Shown: positions 1 through 9,283, numbered from the stretch's first letter. The stretch: DNA of 46,430 nt from Nitrosomonas marina (GCF_900110145.1 NZ_FOCP01000026.1:1-46430); one strand, 5' to 3'. Numbers and translations are program-made. The notes: a model not told the origin generated them from the sequence alone.

Positions 1-196
1 CTGGTTCTAACCGCTTAGATTATTTTTATACGCCGCTATGATTGCAAGTTCAGCTACAAAAACACAGATTTTGAGTTTTCACACAGTCTGGGTCGTTAAC
101 CGACATTCTATATTTTAGGAAAAAGCATATATTCAAATATATTTTATTTTGTTCTAATATTTTTCCGTACATTCTCAACTGAAACAGATTATTAAT

Positions 197-1354
197 TTAA
201 ATTTGATCTAGATATTTTCCCCACTCAGCCATTAATTCACATCGCTTTTCGAACAAATCACTTCTCATGTAAGCTGCTTCTGTTTGATTCGGGATGACAT
301 GAGCGAGTGCTGCTTCACATACTTCCCTTGAAAAATTTGTTTTATCTCCACACCAATCTCGGAAAGAACTGCGTAACCCATGTACAGTAGCTTCGGAATA
401 GGAAACATTTTTGAGAGTTTTGCTAACTGCAACATCGCTGAGTGCTTTTACAAACACAAGGCCATAGTTTTCTGGTTTAAATTGATTCAGCATGCTAAGT
501 ATCTCGGTGCATTCATCGTTTAGTGGCACACGATGTTTACGGCTTGATTTCATTCTTTCAGATGGAATTGTCCATATTTTGGAAGCAAGATCAACTTCAT
601 GCCATGTCATTTGTCGTGCTTCTGAGCTTCTACAAGCTGTCAGTATTATCCATCTAACGCAATATGCACTCATGCTGGTTTTAACACGCAATGCCTTCAT
701 TATTTCTGACAATTGAGCATATGGAATAGCATTAAAATGTTTAACAGGCGTTACTTTCTTTGGGGCAGCAAAAATATGATCTAAGCATCCTTTCCATCGA
801 GCGGGGTTGCTTTTATCAATGCCTTCATGAAGCAATGCATAATCAATCACAACTTCAATTCGCTGTCTTACCCGTGATGCCGTTTCCGTCTTACCTTGCC
901 AAATAGGATTAAGCACTGCTTTGAGATCATTAATGCCAATATCTGTTATAGGTTTATTACCAATAAACGGAAATGCGTATTGCCTTAAGGTGTTTGTCCA
1001 TTGACTGGCATGTTTTTTATTTCGCCATCCAGGTTTTTTATATTCAATACACTCGAGAGCGTACTCAGAAAATGTTTTATTTGGCTTTTCTTTTTGTAAA
1101 ATTTCTTTAGGAGAGTGGCCTCGAGAAATTGCTCGACGCATATCGCTTGCAATTTCACGTGCTTCGGCTAATGATCTGTTGTAAGTTGATCCTAAACCGA
1201 TTTCGGTTGCACGTCCGTCATGCTTATATCGGAATACCCAACTTCTTGAGCCTGATTCACGCACACGCAATAATAGATTGCCACCGTCGGAGTATGTACC
1301 TTTCGGTAGTGTATTAATCTGGATTGCTTTTAGCTTTTTGACTTCCCTTGCCAC
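197..1354 (-). CDS. P4-type tyrosine recombinase (integrase) of a tRNA-Ser island
   Basis: Site-specific recombinase of the DUF4102/P4 integrase family, 385 residues, normal length. The N-terminal arm-binding domain (about 1-85, with YSDGGNLLLRV) is followed by a core-binding domain (about 95-200) and a catalytic domain. The catalytic Arg is seen in TACRSSEA, the HxxR pair in HGLRSSFRDW, the second His in LAHVIP and the nucleophile Tyr in AAYMRSD, so the set is complete and the enzyme is probably active. The start is GTG at 1354 with no strong ribosome binding site. It lies 135 bp from the 3' end of tRNA-Ser and reads away from it, the usual arrangement when an island has inserted into the tRNA end. 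The island therefore extends to the left of this window. No cargo gene is visible in bases 1-196. Confidence 0.93.
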   Translation of the reverse strand: MAREVKKLKAIQINTLPKGTYSDGGNLLLRVRESGSRSWVFRYKHDGRATEIGLGSTYNRSLAEAREIASDMRRAISRGHSPKEILQKEKPNKTFSEYALECIEYKKPGWRNKKHASQWTNTLRQYAFPFIGNKPITDIGINDLKAVLNPIWQGKTETASRVRQRIEVVIDYALLHEGIDKSNPARWKGCLDHIFAAPKKVTPVKHFNAIPYAQLSEIMKALRVKTSMSAYCVRWIILTACRSSEARQMTWHEVDLASKIWTIPSERMKSSRKHRVPLNDECTEILSMLNQFKPENYGLVFVKALSDVAVSKTLKNVSYSEATVHGLRSSFRDWCGDKTNFSREVCEAALAHVIPNQTEAAYMRSDLFEKRCELMAEWGKYLDQI

Positions 1355-1489
1355 TTCGTCTTGCCATTCGTCTTTCCCAAAATGATGGATGACAGTATAT
1401 TTTATAAGACATTGCTGGACAAGAATAAATATTATTTTATTGTTTTATAACAATATTTAAATATTATTGGATATTTGTGGACAATATGT

Positions 1490-1515
1490 TGGCGGAGAGA
1501 GAGGGATTCGAACCC
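1490..1515 (-). other. Inferred attachment site at the 3' end of tRNA-Ser
   Basis: P4-type integrases commonly recombine at tRNA 3' ends, and this tRNA end faces the integrase 135 bp away. The last part of the tRNA (T-loop to CCA) is the likely shared core. The second copy would lie left of base 1 and cannot be seen here, so the extent is a guess. Confidence 0.45.
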
Positions 1516-1582
1516 TCGATAAGCGTTTTGCGCCTATACTCCCTTAGCAGGGGAGCGCCTTCGACCACTCGGCCATCTCTCC
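1490..1582 (-). tRNA. tRNA-Ser (anticodon GCT)
   Basis: Reading the minus strand from 1582, an acceptor arm GGAGAGA pairs with TCTCTCC. The D arm GCCGAGTGG.CGAAGGC, the anticodon stem CTCCC/GGGAG with loop CTGCTAA (anticodon GCT, reading AGC/AGU), a long variable arm typical of class II tRNAs and the T-arm GGTTCGAATCC follow. An encoded CCA ends at 1490. Length is 93 nt with CCA. The adjacent integrase suggests that the 3' part is an attachment site. Confidence 0.96.
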
Positions 1583-1670
1583 GATTAAGACAATACAATG
1601 TATTAACGGGTGTGTTGATGATGCACTGCAGCAAGCAAGTTAATCTTGCTGGTGTGCTATTGTATAGAAA

Positions 1671-2900
1671 TTACAGCACTTGTTCCAGGCCAAATGCCTT
1701 ATGTAATACGCGCACGGCAAGTTCCATATATTTTTCATCAACGACAACTGAAACTTTTATCTCAGAAGTGGCAATCATCTGGATATTGATTCCTTCCTCC
1801 GCCAAAACGCGAAACATCTTACTGGCGATGCCTGCGTGTGATCGCATTCCTACGCCAACGACGGAAACTTTTGCAATCCTGTCGCCTCCGATAACATCAC
1901 GGGCACCTATATGCGGCTGGATTTTTTCACGAATGATGCTCATAGTGTTGTTAAAGTCGTTTCGGTGAACGGTAAATGAGAAATCAGTCAGATCGTCATG
2001 ACTGACATTCTGAATAATCATATCTACATCAATGTTGGCATCTGCTACTGGTCCCAATATTTGATAGGCTATACCAGGATGATCGGGAACGCCTAAAACG
2101 GTTATTTTTGCTTCATCCCGGTTGAATGCGATGCCGGAAATTACTGGCTGCTCCATTTGTTCGTTTTCCTCAAAAGTAATCAGTGTACCTGGTCCTTCTT
2201 CTTCAAAACTGGATAAAACTCTCAGCTTGACTTTATATTTCCCGGCAAACTCAACCGAGCGAAGTTGCAAAACTTTTGAGCCGAGGCTGGCCATTTCCAG
2301 CATCTCCTCAAAAGTAATGCGATCAAGTCGCCTGGCCTCTGGAACAACGCGTGGATCAGTTGTGTAGATGCCGTCTACATCGGTATAAATCTGGCATTCA
2401 TCTGCCTTCAATGCGGCAGCAAGCGCGACACCCGTGGTATCCGACCCGCCGCGTCCCAGTGTTGTAATGTTGCCATATTGATCTACGCCCTGAAATCCGG
2501 CGACTATGACTACATAGCCATTATTGAGATCTGCGTGGATTTTATCCTGATCGATATTCAAAATACGTGCCTTGGTAAAAGCGCTGTCGGTCAGTATTCT
2601 TACCTGCGAACCGGTATAGCTTTTTGCTTTGACATTCAATGCCATTAATGCCATAGACAATAAAGCAATTGAAACCTGTTCTCCAGTGGATACCATGACG
2701 TCCATCTCACGCGGATCCGGGTTACTCTGAACTCCTCTGGCTAAAGCAATCAGTCTGTTTGTTTCGCCACTCATGGCTGAAACAACCACTACGACCTGAT
2801 GTCCCTGAGAATGAAACCTTGCTACCCTGCGGGCGACATTCTTGATGCGCTCCGTGCTTCCTACAGAAGTCCCACCATATTTTTGAACATAAAATGCCAC
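1671..2900 (-). CDS. lysC: Aspartokinase
   Basis: Phosphorylates L-aspartate with ATP, the first step to lysine, threonine, methionine and diaminopimelate, in the cytoplasm. The 409 residues match the single-function aspartokinases. The kinase domain opens with the substrate motif KYGGTSVGS (residues 8-16) and has GRGGSDTTG near residue 150. Two ACT domains occupy about residues 265-405, the first around ITVLGVPDHPGIAYQ and the second around KVSVVGVGMRSHAGIA, the usual site of lysine/threonine feedback. The start is GTG at 2900; KYGGTSVG sits at the usual distance from it. It is separate from the tRNA on one side and the cysB gene on the other, both on the same strand, with no sign of an operon. 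Confidence 0.96.
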   Translation of the reverse strand: MAFYVQKYGGTSVGSTERIKNVARRVARFHSQGHQVVVVVSAMSGETNRLIALARGVQSNPDPREMDVMVSTGEQVSIALLSMALMALNVKAKSYTGSQVRILTDSAFTKARILNIDQDKIHADLNNGYVVIVAGFQGVDQYGNITTLGRGGSDTTGVALAAALKADECQIYTDVDGIYTTDPRVVPEARRLDRITFEEMLEMASLGSKVLQLRSVEFAGKYKVKLRVLSSFEEEGPGTLITFEENEQMEQPVISGIAFNRDEAKITVLGVPDHPGIAYQILGPVADANIDVDMIIQNVSHDDLTDFSFTVHRNDFNNTMSIIREKIQPHIGARDVIGGDRIAKVSVVGVGMRSHAGIASKMFRVLAEEGINIQMIATSEIKVSVVVDEKYMELAVRVLHKAFGLEQVL

Positions 2901-3005
2901 AGATTATCGATTCATTCTTTCGTAATGAATCCCCAATAAAAAAAGGCAAGATTCTACACTTTTCTTCGTTGAATTACTAATTTGTAGTGACTGACGCGGT
3001 CACGG

Positions 3006-3935
3006 TCAGACAGAGTTATGTTTTATTTTTTCGAGAATGACAGTTCTATTCAAATGCGGCGCAAACATTTCAATAAAATCGAAAACAAACCGTTGCAGAT
3101 AATTGTTTCGGCTGATGCCAATGCGCGTTGTGCTGCTATCGAACAGGTGGCTTGCATCAATTGCTTCAAGATGTTTGTCGCGCAATGGATCAAAAGCCAT
3201 TTTGGCCAGGATCCCGATGCCCAGACCTAATTCTACATATGTTTTGATCACATCTGAGTCAATTGCAGTCAGTACGACATTGGGTGTTAGTCCTTTTTTC
3301 TCAAATGCCTGGTTTATTTTAGATCGCCCTGTGAATGCAAAATCATATGTGATAATGGGATATTGGCTAATAGCCTCGAGTGTCAGTTTCTTTTCCTGTA
3401 ATAACGGATGTTCGGGCGGTACAACGATACAGCGATTCCATTGATAGCATGGCAACATGATTAATTCATGAAAATGTTCGATGGCTTCAGTGGCTATCGC
3501 AATGTCCGCTTCTCCCGAAGTGACCAGCGCTGAAATCTGAGTTGGGCTACCTTGGCGCAAAATCAAACTAACTTTTGGATGAAGAGCGGTAAACTGCTTG
3601 ATTACGGGCGGTAGAACGTATCGCGCTTGCGTATGCGTTGTTGCAATAGTCAACGTACCAGAATCCTCATGAGTGTATTCCTGAGCGGCCTTTTTCAGGT
3701 TATCAGCCTCCTGCAGCACCTTTCGAGCAATTTGAATAATAGTATTCCCGGGCGGCGTGATTTGTACAATACGTTTGCCATTACGTATAAAGAGCTGTAG
3801 GCCCAGTTCAGCTTCGAGCAGCTGAATCTGCTTGCTGATAGCCGGCTGCGAGGTGTGCAGTTTGTGCGCTGCCTTGGACAGATTCAGTTGATGGTTTGCC
3901 ACCTCGCACAAATAGCGTAATTGCTGCAATTTCAT
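3006..3935 (-). CDS. cysB: LysR-type regulator of sulfur assimilation, CysB type
   Basis: Transcription activator of sulfate assimilation, 309 residues. The N-terminal winged helix (about 1-60, with SKAAHKLHTSQPAISKQI) binds DNA. The effector domain starts near residue 92 and holds TTHTQARY, with Thr100 and Thr102 at the positions known to bind sulfate in enterobacterial CysB. In that family the inducer is N-acetylserine or O-acetylserine, with sulfide or thiosulfate as anti-inducers. The gene is divergent from the TauE-type exporter (128 bp between starts) and sits just upstream of the cys cluster it would control. A CysB paralogue such as Cbl is possible, but the location favours CysB. Confidence 0.9.
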   Translation of the reverse strand: MKLQQLRYLCEVANHQLNLSKAAHKLHTSQPAISKQIQLLEAELGLQLFIRNGKRIVQITPPGNTIIQIARKVLQEADNLKKAAQEYTHEDSGTLTIATTHTQARYVLPPVIKQFTALHPKVSLILRQGSPTQISALVTSGEADIAIATEAIEHFHELIMLPCYQWNRCIVVPPEHPLLQEKKLTLEAISQYPIITYDFAFTGRSKINQAFEKKGLTPNVVLTAIDSDVIKTYVELGLGIGILAKMAFDPLRDKHLEAIDASHLFDSSTTRIGISRNNYLQRFVFDFIEMFAPHLNRTVILEKIKHNSV

Positions 3936-4063
3936 ACAAAATCGATACTTAGTAAATAATAGTTATAATAATGTAACATAATATTATTTTGAATTATATA
4001 AAGAACTTGGTATTATGCCGCCTTTCCCAAAAACCAGAAATTAAGAACAGGAAATAAATATAA

Positions 4064-4843
4064 ATGGAATTGGGCTATACGTTATCGGGGCTCGTAGTCG
4101 GTTTCATTGTTGGCGTTACCGGTGTTGGTGGCGGTTCTTTGATGACTCCGCTGTTGATTATGGTATTTGGAGTTCAACCGGCAATCGCAGTGGGCACTGA
4201 TTTGCTTTATGCCGCTCTGACAAAAACGGGTGGTGCCTGGGTACATGGCAGACAAAAAACCGTTCATTGGAAACTGGTTGGACAACTGGCCATGGGGAGT
4301 GTGCCGGCGGCTATTGGAACAGTGATCGTTTTGAATGCAATCAGCGTCGATCATGAATTTTTTTCAAAGCTGATAACCAGCACACTCGGTTTTGCTTTGA
4401 TTCTGACTGCGATGGCATTACTGTTTCGTCAGCAATTAACTAGACTGGGAAGATCTCGTTTTGGGTTCTTGGTAAAATGGCGGGATAGACATATTGTGTC
4501 CGCTACGGTAATGACAGGCGCAACCCTGGGCATACTTGTGACAATTTCATCAGTTGGAGCGGGGGCGTTGGGCATGGTAGTGCTATTCATGTTATATCCG
4601 CGCCTGCCTGCGGTAACACTGGTAGGAAGCGATATAGCACACGCGGTACCATTGACACTGGTCGCGGGGTTGGGACACGCTTATATGGGTTCTGTTGATT
4701 ACAGTTTACTAGTGAGCCTGCTGGTAGGCTCTTTGCCAGGAATCTACCTTGGCAGCCATGTTAGCAAGCGTATACCAGACCGTTTCTTGAGGCCGGTACT
4801 GGCATCTATTCTGATTATTATTGGAATCAAGCTGGTTGCTTAG
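4064..4843 (+). CDS. TauE/SafE-family sulfite or anion exporter, inner membrane
   Basis: Predicted membrane protein of 259 residues with about seven or eight hydrophobic helices, in the TSUP (TauE/SafE, DUF81) family. Glycine-rich repeats typical of the family occur near the N terminus (VGVTGVGGGSLMTPLL) and again in the second half (ISSVGAGALGMVVLF), reflecting the internal duplication. Family members export sulfite, sulfoacetate or similar anions. Its position between cysB and cysI suggests removal of excess sulfite, or possibly sulfate uptake, but the substrate cannot be read from the sequence. It is divergent from cysB, so both promoters lie in the 128-bp AT-rich gap 3936-4063. Confidence 0.85.
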   Translation: MELGYTLSGLVVGFIVGVTGVGGGSLMTPLLIMVFGVQPAIAVGTDLLYAALTKTGGAWVHGRQKTVHWKLVGQLAMGSVPAAIGTVIVLNAISVDHEFFSKLITSTLGFALILTAMALLFRQQLTRLGRSRFGFLVKWRDRHIVSATVMTGATLGILVTISSVGAGALGMVVLFMLYPRLPAVTLVGSDIAHAVPLTLVAGLGHAYMGSVDYSLLVSLLVGSLPGIYLGSHVSKRIPDRFLRPVLASILIIIGIKLVA

Positions 4844-4924
4844 TTTTGGTCAAAACACGATTCGGCAATTAATTGTTTTATAATTAAATAAAAACATGAA
4901 TGTAGTAATAAGGAATAGATTTTT

Positions 4925-5155
4925 ATGAGTACAAATGTTGAAAATAAGCCAAAACAGGTGACCTGGTTCAATGGTTGTGGAGGGCGCATTGGTATAGTTG
5001 TTGGAGAGCAGGGCGATTATGCCTATATCGGAATGGCATTAAGGCATGATGAAGACGATGATGTGGATCATATTATGAAATATGGCGCCAAGTTTCCATT
5101 GGAAGCTGCAATGTTATTGCCTGTTTCCAAAGATTACACCAAGGCGGAGTCTTAA
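4925..5155 (+). CDS. Small protein of unknown function ahead of cysI
   Basis: Protein of 76 residues that I do not recognise. It has no signal peptide or membrane segment. The middle is acidic (HDEDDDVDH, residues 41-49), and the N-terminal half contains a glycine-rich stretch (FNGCGGRIGIVVGEQG). Start ATG 4925 follows AAGGAA at 4911-4916 at a reasonable spacing, and codon use looks like that of its neighbours, so I take it as a real gene. It lies between the exporter and cysI on the same strand, 112 bp ahead of the cysI ribosome binding site region, and is probably co-regulated with the sulfur genes. A role in sulfite or siroheme handling is only a guess from position. Confidence 0.7.
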   Translation: MSTNVENKPKQVTWFNGCGGRIGIVVGEQGDYAYIGMALRHDEDDDVDHIMKYGAKFPLEAAMLLPVSKDYTKAES

Positions 5156-5273
5156 AATTAAACTGTATTGCCTGAACCTGCAAAACATTCCATTCAATAA
5201 ACTTTTAAACTTTGGGCAGTGATTCTAAAAAAACATCGAGATTGAGCGAAACGGACGAACGGAGGGATTGAAG

Positions 5274-7022
5274 ATGTATTGTTACGATAAATACGATCAG
5301 ACAATGGTAGATGAGCGAGTCGCGCAGTTTCGCGATCAGGTGCGCAGACGCTTGGCAAACGAATTAACAGAAACAGAATTTTTGCCGTTAAGGCTGCAAA
5401 ATGGTTTATATATGCAGGTTCACGGCTATATGCTGCGTATCGCCATACCCTATGGCCTGATCTCTTCAAGGCAAATGCGCATGCTTGCCCATATTGCGCG
5501 CAAGTACGACCGTGGGTACGGTCACTTCACAACGCGCCAGAATATTCAGTTCAATTGGCTCAAGTTGGAAGATGTCCCGGATGTACTGGCTGATTTGGCG
5601 TCTGTTCAAATGCACGCTATTCAGACATCTGGCAATTGCATCAGAAATATTACTTCAGATGAATTTGCCGGTGTTGCACAGGACGAAATCGTCGATCCTC
5701 GTCCCTATGCCGAGATTTTACGACAGTGGAGCACCTTTCATCCTGAATTCGCTTATTTACCGCGCAAATTTAAAATCGCCGTTAGCGGCGCACAACAGGA
5801 TCGGGCCGCTATACAGGCTCACGATATTGGTCTGTCCATTACAAAAGACTCACAGGGCGCAACAGGTTTTCGTGTGTTTGTTGGTGGTGGGCTCGGACGC
5901 ACGCCAATAGTTGGAAGTGAGATTTGTGAATTTGTACCGTGGCAGCACATTCTGACTTATGTTGAGTCAATCCTGCGCATATACAACCAGTTTGGCCGTC
6001 GTGATAACAAATTTAAAGCGCGCATCAAAATTCTCGTGAAAGCGCTTGGTATTGATGAATTCAGACGACTCGTCGAAGAAGACTGGACGGAAATCAAAGA
6101 TGGACCTGGTACGTTGACGATTGAAGAGGTTGAACGCGTTTCCAGTTTTTTCACTGGTCCGAATTATGAGGTATTGCCGGAACACGATTCCAAACTGAGT
6201 GAATTTAAGGCAGATAATCGGCAATTCTCTAACTGGTTACTCAGCAATGTAAAACCGCATAAGAAACAAGGTTACGCTGTTGTTGTATTGTCTCTAAAAA
6301 AACCAGGGGAAGCCCCCGGTGATGCAACTGACGGACAAATTGATGCCATTGCTGATTTGGCAGATCGCTATAGCTTCGGTGAAATGCGCGTTACACACCA
6401 GCAGAATATCGTGTTTGCCGATGTGAAACAGTCGGATCTGGTTGAATTATGGCAACAACTGGCGAGACTTGAACTGGCTTCACCCAATATCGGATTATTA
6501 ACGGATATTATCAGTTGTCCGGGAGCGGAATTTTGCACATTGGCCAATGCCCGTTCGATCCCGTTGGCTAAATCAATTGCAGAGCGCTTTGAGAGCATAG
6601 ACTTTCAGCATGATATCGGAGAGATTACACTGAATATATCCGGTTGCATGAACGCTTGCGGTCAAAATCATATCGGAAACATTGGTATAACAGGTGTTGA
6701 AAAGAAAAATCACGAGGAATGGTATCAGATAGCTATTGGCGGTGCAGAAGGTAACGACTGCTCAATAGGGAAAATTCTGGGTCCTTCCTTTAAATTTCAT
6801 CAAGTACCTGAAGCAATTGACCGGATTCTCCACGTTTATTTACGTGAGCGCACTGACGAGAATGAGCGCTTCATAGAAACCGTACGAAGAATCGGTCATC
6901 AACCGTTTAAAGAATATGTTTATGCAGCTGAATTCGAGGAAGAACCGATGGCCGATGTGTCTGATGAAAAATCTTTAATTCCCGCTCAGTACGATATTCC
7001 TTTTTATTCTCCAAGGTTTTGA
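5274..7022 (+). CDS. cysI: Assimilatory sulfite reductase hemoprotein (siroheme/4Fe-4S)
   Basis: Reduces sulfite to sulfide with six electrons. The 582 residues hold two ferredoxin-like half domains and two siroheme/4Fe-4S domains. The cluster and siroheme ligands are visible as Cys415-x5-Cys421 (CPGAEFC) and Cys458-x3-Cys462 (CMNAC). Siroheme-contacting basic residues lie in HFTTRQNIQFNW (about 84-95) and THQQNIVF (about 374-381). A TTG in frame at 5268 extends the frame, but the GGAGGG at 5261-5266 is only one base from that TTG and 7 bases from the ATG at 5274, so ATG is the better start. It is the first of three tightly packed genes (cysI, DUF934, cysH). No cysJ flavoprotein subunit is present, so the electron donor must differ from the enteric one. 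Confidence 0.95.
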   Translation: MYCYDKYDQTMVDERVAQFRDQVRRRLANELTETEFLPLRLQNGLYMQVHGYMLRIAIPYGLISSRQMRMLAHIARKYDRGYGHFTTRQNIQFNWLKLEDVPDVLADLASVQMHAIQTSGNCIRNITSDEFAGVAQDEIVDPRPYAEILRQWSTFHPEFAYLPRKFKIAVSGAQQDRAAIQAHDIGLSITKDSQGATGFRVFVGGGLGRTPIVGSEICEFVPWQHILTYVESILRIYNQFGRRDNKFKARIKILVKALGIDEFRRLVEEDWTEIKDGPGTLTIEEVERVSSFFTGPNYEVLPEHDSKLSEFKADNRQFSNWLLSNVKPHKKQGYAVVVLSLKKPGEAPGDATDGQIDAIADLADRYSFGEMRVTHQQNIVFADVKQSDLVELWQQLARLELASPNIGLLTDIISCPGAEFCTLANARSIPLAKSIAERFESIDFQHDIGEITLNISGCMNACGQNHIGNIGITGVEKKNHEEWYQIAIGGAEGNDCSIGKILGPSFKFHQVPEAIDRILHVYLRERTDENERFIETVRRIGHQPFKEYVYAAEFEEEPMADVSDEKSLIPAQYDIPFYSPRF

Positions 7023-7027
7023 AGGTT

Positions 7028-7579
7028 ATGATTATTAAGAACAACATGATTGTTGAGGACGAATGGCAGGTTCTGCGTTCAAATGAGCAGAATACAGCTG
7101 ACGCAATTACTGTACCGGAGGGGAAAGTAATTGTGCCACTTAAAGTGTGGCATGCACAACGAGAACGGTTGTTGCCTAGACAGCAACAAGGTGAAATTGG
7201 TGTCTTGTTTTCCAGTGAAGAACGACCAGAAGATCTGAAAAATGACGTACAGGGTTTTCCAGTAATTGCGGTTGATTTTCCGGTATTTTCGGATGGACGC
7301 GGTTATTCTATAGCCTACAATTTAAGAGCACGATTGGGTTATTCTGGTGAGTTGCGCGCAATAGGGGATGTATTGCGCGATCAGTTATTTTATATGCGAC
7401 GTGTCGGCTTTGATGCATTTGCAACACGACCGGACCGAGATATTCACGAAGCAGTGAAAGGATTTGAGGTATTTTCAGAGGTCTACCAGTCATCCGTTAA
7501 TCAGAAATTGCCTTTGTTCAAGCGCGCACATCGTAAAGGAAAAATGTCTGTTGAGGCACTTAACGACAGAAATCATTGA
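7028..7579 (+). CDS. DUF934 protein, sulfite-reductase partner
   Basis: Protein of 183 residues in the DUF934 family, which in many proteobacteria is encoded directly after cysI and is thought to help the reductase; its biochemical role is not established. The conserved core is visible as FPVIAVDFPVFSDGRGYSIAYNLRARLGYSGELRAIGDVLRDQLFYMRR split over residues about 75-125, with the diagnostic FSDGRGYS. I start it at ATG 7028 rather than the TTG at 7019 that overlaps the cysI stop, because the family usually opens with a short MII-type strand. It starts 5 bp after the cysI stop and ends 2 bp before the cysH ATG, so the three genes are almost certainly one transcript with coupled translation. Confidence 0.88.
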   Translation: MIIKNNMIVEDEWQVLRSNEQNTADAITVPEGKVIVPLKVWHAQRERLLPRQQQGEIGVLFSSEERPEDLKNDVQGFPVIAVDFPVFSDGRGYSIAYNLRARLGYSGELRAIGDVLRDQLFYMRRVGFDAFATRPDRDIHEAVKGFEVFSEVYQSSVNQKLPLFKRAHRKGKMSVEALNDRNH

Positions 7580-7581
7580 AA

Positions 7582-8280
7582 ATGGTTGATTTGACGCAAA
7601 AAATTGAACAGGTTGTAACAGTACTGGGGAGTGTGGTGCAAGATTATGCACCAGTTGCCTTTGCCAATAGCCTGGGCGCTGAAGATATGGTGCTCACTGA
7701 TTTGATCGACCGGTACAAACTGGAAATTGAAATGTTCAGTCTGGATACCGGACGGCTGCCTCAGGAAACGTACGACTTGATGCAAACAGTTCGCGATCGA
7801 TTTCAAACACCTTTGAGAATTTATTTTCCAAATGTTAAGCAGGTCGAAGCATATGTAGCAAAAAACGGTGTAAATGGATTTTACCAAAATGTTGAGTTGC
7901 GCAAGGCATGTTGTAATATTCGAAAGGTTGAGCCATTGCGTCGTGCTCTGGTAGGCAAACGAGCGTGGGTCACCGGTATTCGAAGGGAGCAGGCCACCAC
8001 ACGAGTCGATCTGAAGGTTTCGGCATACGATATCAGCAACCGTTTGCAAAAAGTGAATCCTTTACTCGAATGGACGACAGATGATGTGTGGGCCTATCTC
8101 CGAAAATACGAAGTACCCTATAACAAGTTGCATGATCACTTTTACCCGAGTATCGGCTGTGCACCTTGTACACGTGCGATTACACCAGGTGAAGATATAC
8201 GCTCAGGAAGATGGTGGTGGGAAGCGCCAGATAACAAGGAATGCGGTTTGCATACCAATAATGTTATTCCACTCAAGTAA
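7582..8280 (+). CDS. cysH: Adenylylsulfate (APS) reductase, iron-sulfur type
   Basis: Reduces activated sulfate to sulfite using thioredoxin or glutaredoxin. The 232 residues carry the PAPS/APS reductase fold with the nucleotide motif SLGAEDMVL (about 30-38) and the SLDTGRLPQETY segment. Two cysteine pairs, Cys110-Cys111 (ACCNIRK) and Cys193-x2-Cys196 (GCAPCTR), are the 4Fe-4S ligands that mark APS-using enzymes; classical PAPS reductases lack them. The catalytic Cys221 is in the ECGLH tail. ATG 7582 is chosen over TTG 7576, which overlaps the previous stop. Because no APS kinase is encoded here, the pathway is sulfate to APS to sulfite directly. The product entry name is often phosphoadenylyl-sulfate reductase, but the Cys pattern argues for APS. 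Confidence 0.93.
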   Translation: MVDLTQKIEQVVTVLGSVVQDYAPVAFANSLGAEDMVLTDLIDRYKLEIEMFSLDTGRLPQETYDLMQTVRDRFQTPLRIYFPNVKQVEAYVAKNGVNGFYQNVELRKACCNIRKVEPLRRALVGKRAWVTGIRREQATTRVDLKVSAYDISNRLQKVNPLLEWTTDDVWAYLRKYEVPYNKLHDHFYPSIGCAPCTRAITPGEDIRSGRWWWEAPDNKECGLHTNNVIPLK

Positions 8281-8324
8281 CGCTCACGTCGTTTGATAAT
8301 TCAAATTCATTATAACGTTATTGT

Positions 8325-8338
8325 TTATCTGCAGATAA
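8325..8338. promoter_or_regulatory. 14-bp perfect palindrome upstream of cysD
   Basis: TTATCTGCAGATAA at 8325-8338 is a perfect inverted repeat in the 97-bp gap between cysH and cysD, 40 bp before the cysD start. A separate promoter with an operator here would let cysDN be controlled apart from cysI-cysH. CysB sites are poorly conserved, so I cannot assign the binding protein. Confidence 0.4.
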
Positions 8339-8377
8339 TATCTGTGTAGTAGATTTTAGATAGTAGAGAGAAAATAT

Positions 8378-9283
8378 ATGAGTAATCGCCCATTTGCCCA
8401 TCTTGATGCATTGGAGAGTGAATCAATCCATATCATGCGAGAAGTGGCTGCCGAATGTGCTAACCCCGTGTTGTTGTTTTCGGGCGGAAAGGATTCGATT
8501 GTATTGCTTAGATTGGCTGAAAAGGCTTTTAGACCCTGCCGTTTTCCGTTTCCTTTGATGCATATTGATACAGAGCACAATTTCCCTGAAGTAATTGAGT
8601 TTCGCGATCATCGCGCCAAAGAACTGGGGGAGCGTTTGATTGTCCGCAGCATGGAAGACTCTATCAAAAAAGGCAGGGTTATTTTGCGTTCGGAAACACA
8701 AAGCCGCAACGCATTTCAATCGGTTACGCTGCTGGACGCAATCGCTGAATTCAAGTTTGATGCATGTATCGGTGGTGCACGTCGTGATGAAGAAAAGGCC
8801 AGAGCCAAGGAACGTATTTTTTCTTTTCGTGATGAATTCGGTCAGTGGGATCCCAAGAACCAGCGTCCTGAGTTATGGGATTTGTATAATACGCGAACTC
8901 ATTCAGGCGAAAATATTCGCGTATTCCCGATAAGCAACTGGACCGAATTGGATGTATGGGAATATATTTTGCGTGAAAATTTGGAGGTGCCGTCTATTTA
9001 TTTTGCGCATGAACGCGAAGTTATCCGGCGCGATTCCGGGTTGTTGCCGGTTTCTCGCCTTGTACAGCCTGATGTGGACGAACGCAGCGAAAAACTGACT
9101 GTCCGGTTTCGCACAGTCGGGGATATGAGCTGTACCTGCCCGGTTGCGTCGAATGCCGCAACGGTGGAAGCAATTATTGCTGAAACCGCCATGACGCGTA
9201 TTACAGAACGAGGTGCTACGAGAATGGATGACCAGACTTCCGATGCATCCATGGAGTTACGTAAAAAAGAGGGGTACTTTTAA
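8378..9283 (+). CDS. cysD: Sulfate adenylyltransferase small subunit
   Basis: ATP sulfurylase subunit that joins sulfate to AMP from ATP, giving APS, driven by GTP hydrolysis in CysN. The 301 residues match the family. The PP-loop SGGKDS at residues 35-40 binds ATP pyrophosphate, and the downstream HIDTEHNFPEV and the CIGGARRDEEKARAKER segment (around residue 130) are typical. ATG 8378 follows GAGAG at 8367-8371 at a normal spacing. It is followed by cysN after a 133-bp gap; the pair acts as a heterodimer in the cytoplasm. Confidence 0.96.
   Translation: MSNRPFAHLDALESESIHIMREVAAECANPVLLFSGGKDSIVLLRLAEKAFRPCRFPFPLMHIDTEHNFPEVIEFRDHRAKELGERLIVRSMEDSIKKGRVILRSETQSRNAFQSVTLLDAIAEFKFDACIGGARRDEEKARAKERIFSFRDEFGQWDPKNQRPELWDLYNTRTHSGENIRVFPISNWTELDVWEYILRENLEVPSIYFAHEREVIRRDSGLLPVSRLVQPDVDERSEKLTVRFRTVGDMSCTCPVASNAATVEAIIAETAMTRITERGATRMDDQTSDASMELRKKEGYF

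Noticed and set aside
1477..1968. A plus-strand frame across tRNA-Ser and the lysC end
   Set aside because: It reads through the tRNA and antisense to aspartokinase, a typical false frame with the EREGFEPS-type tRNA translation.
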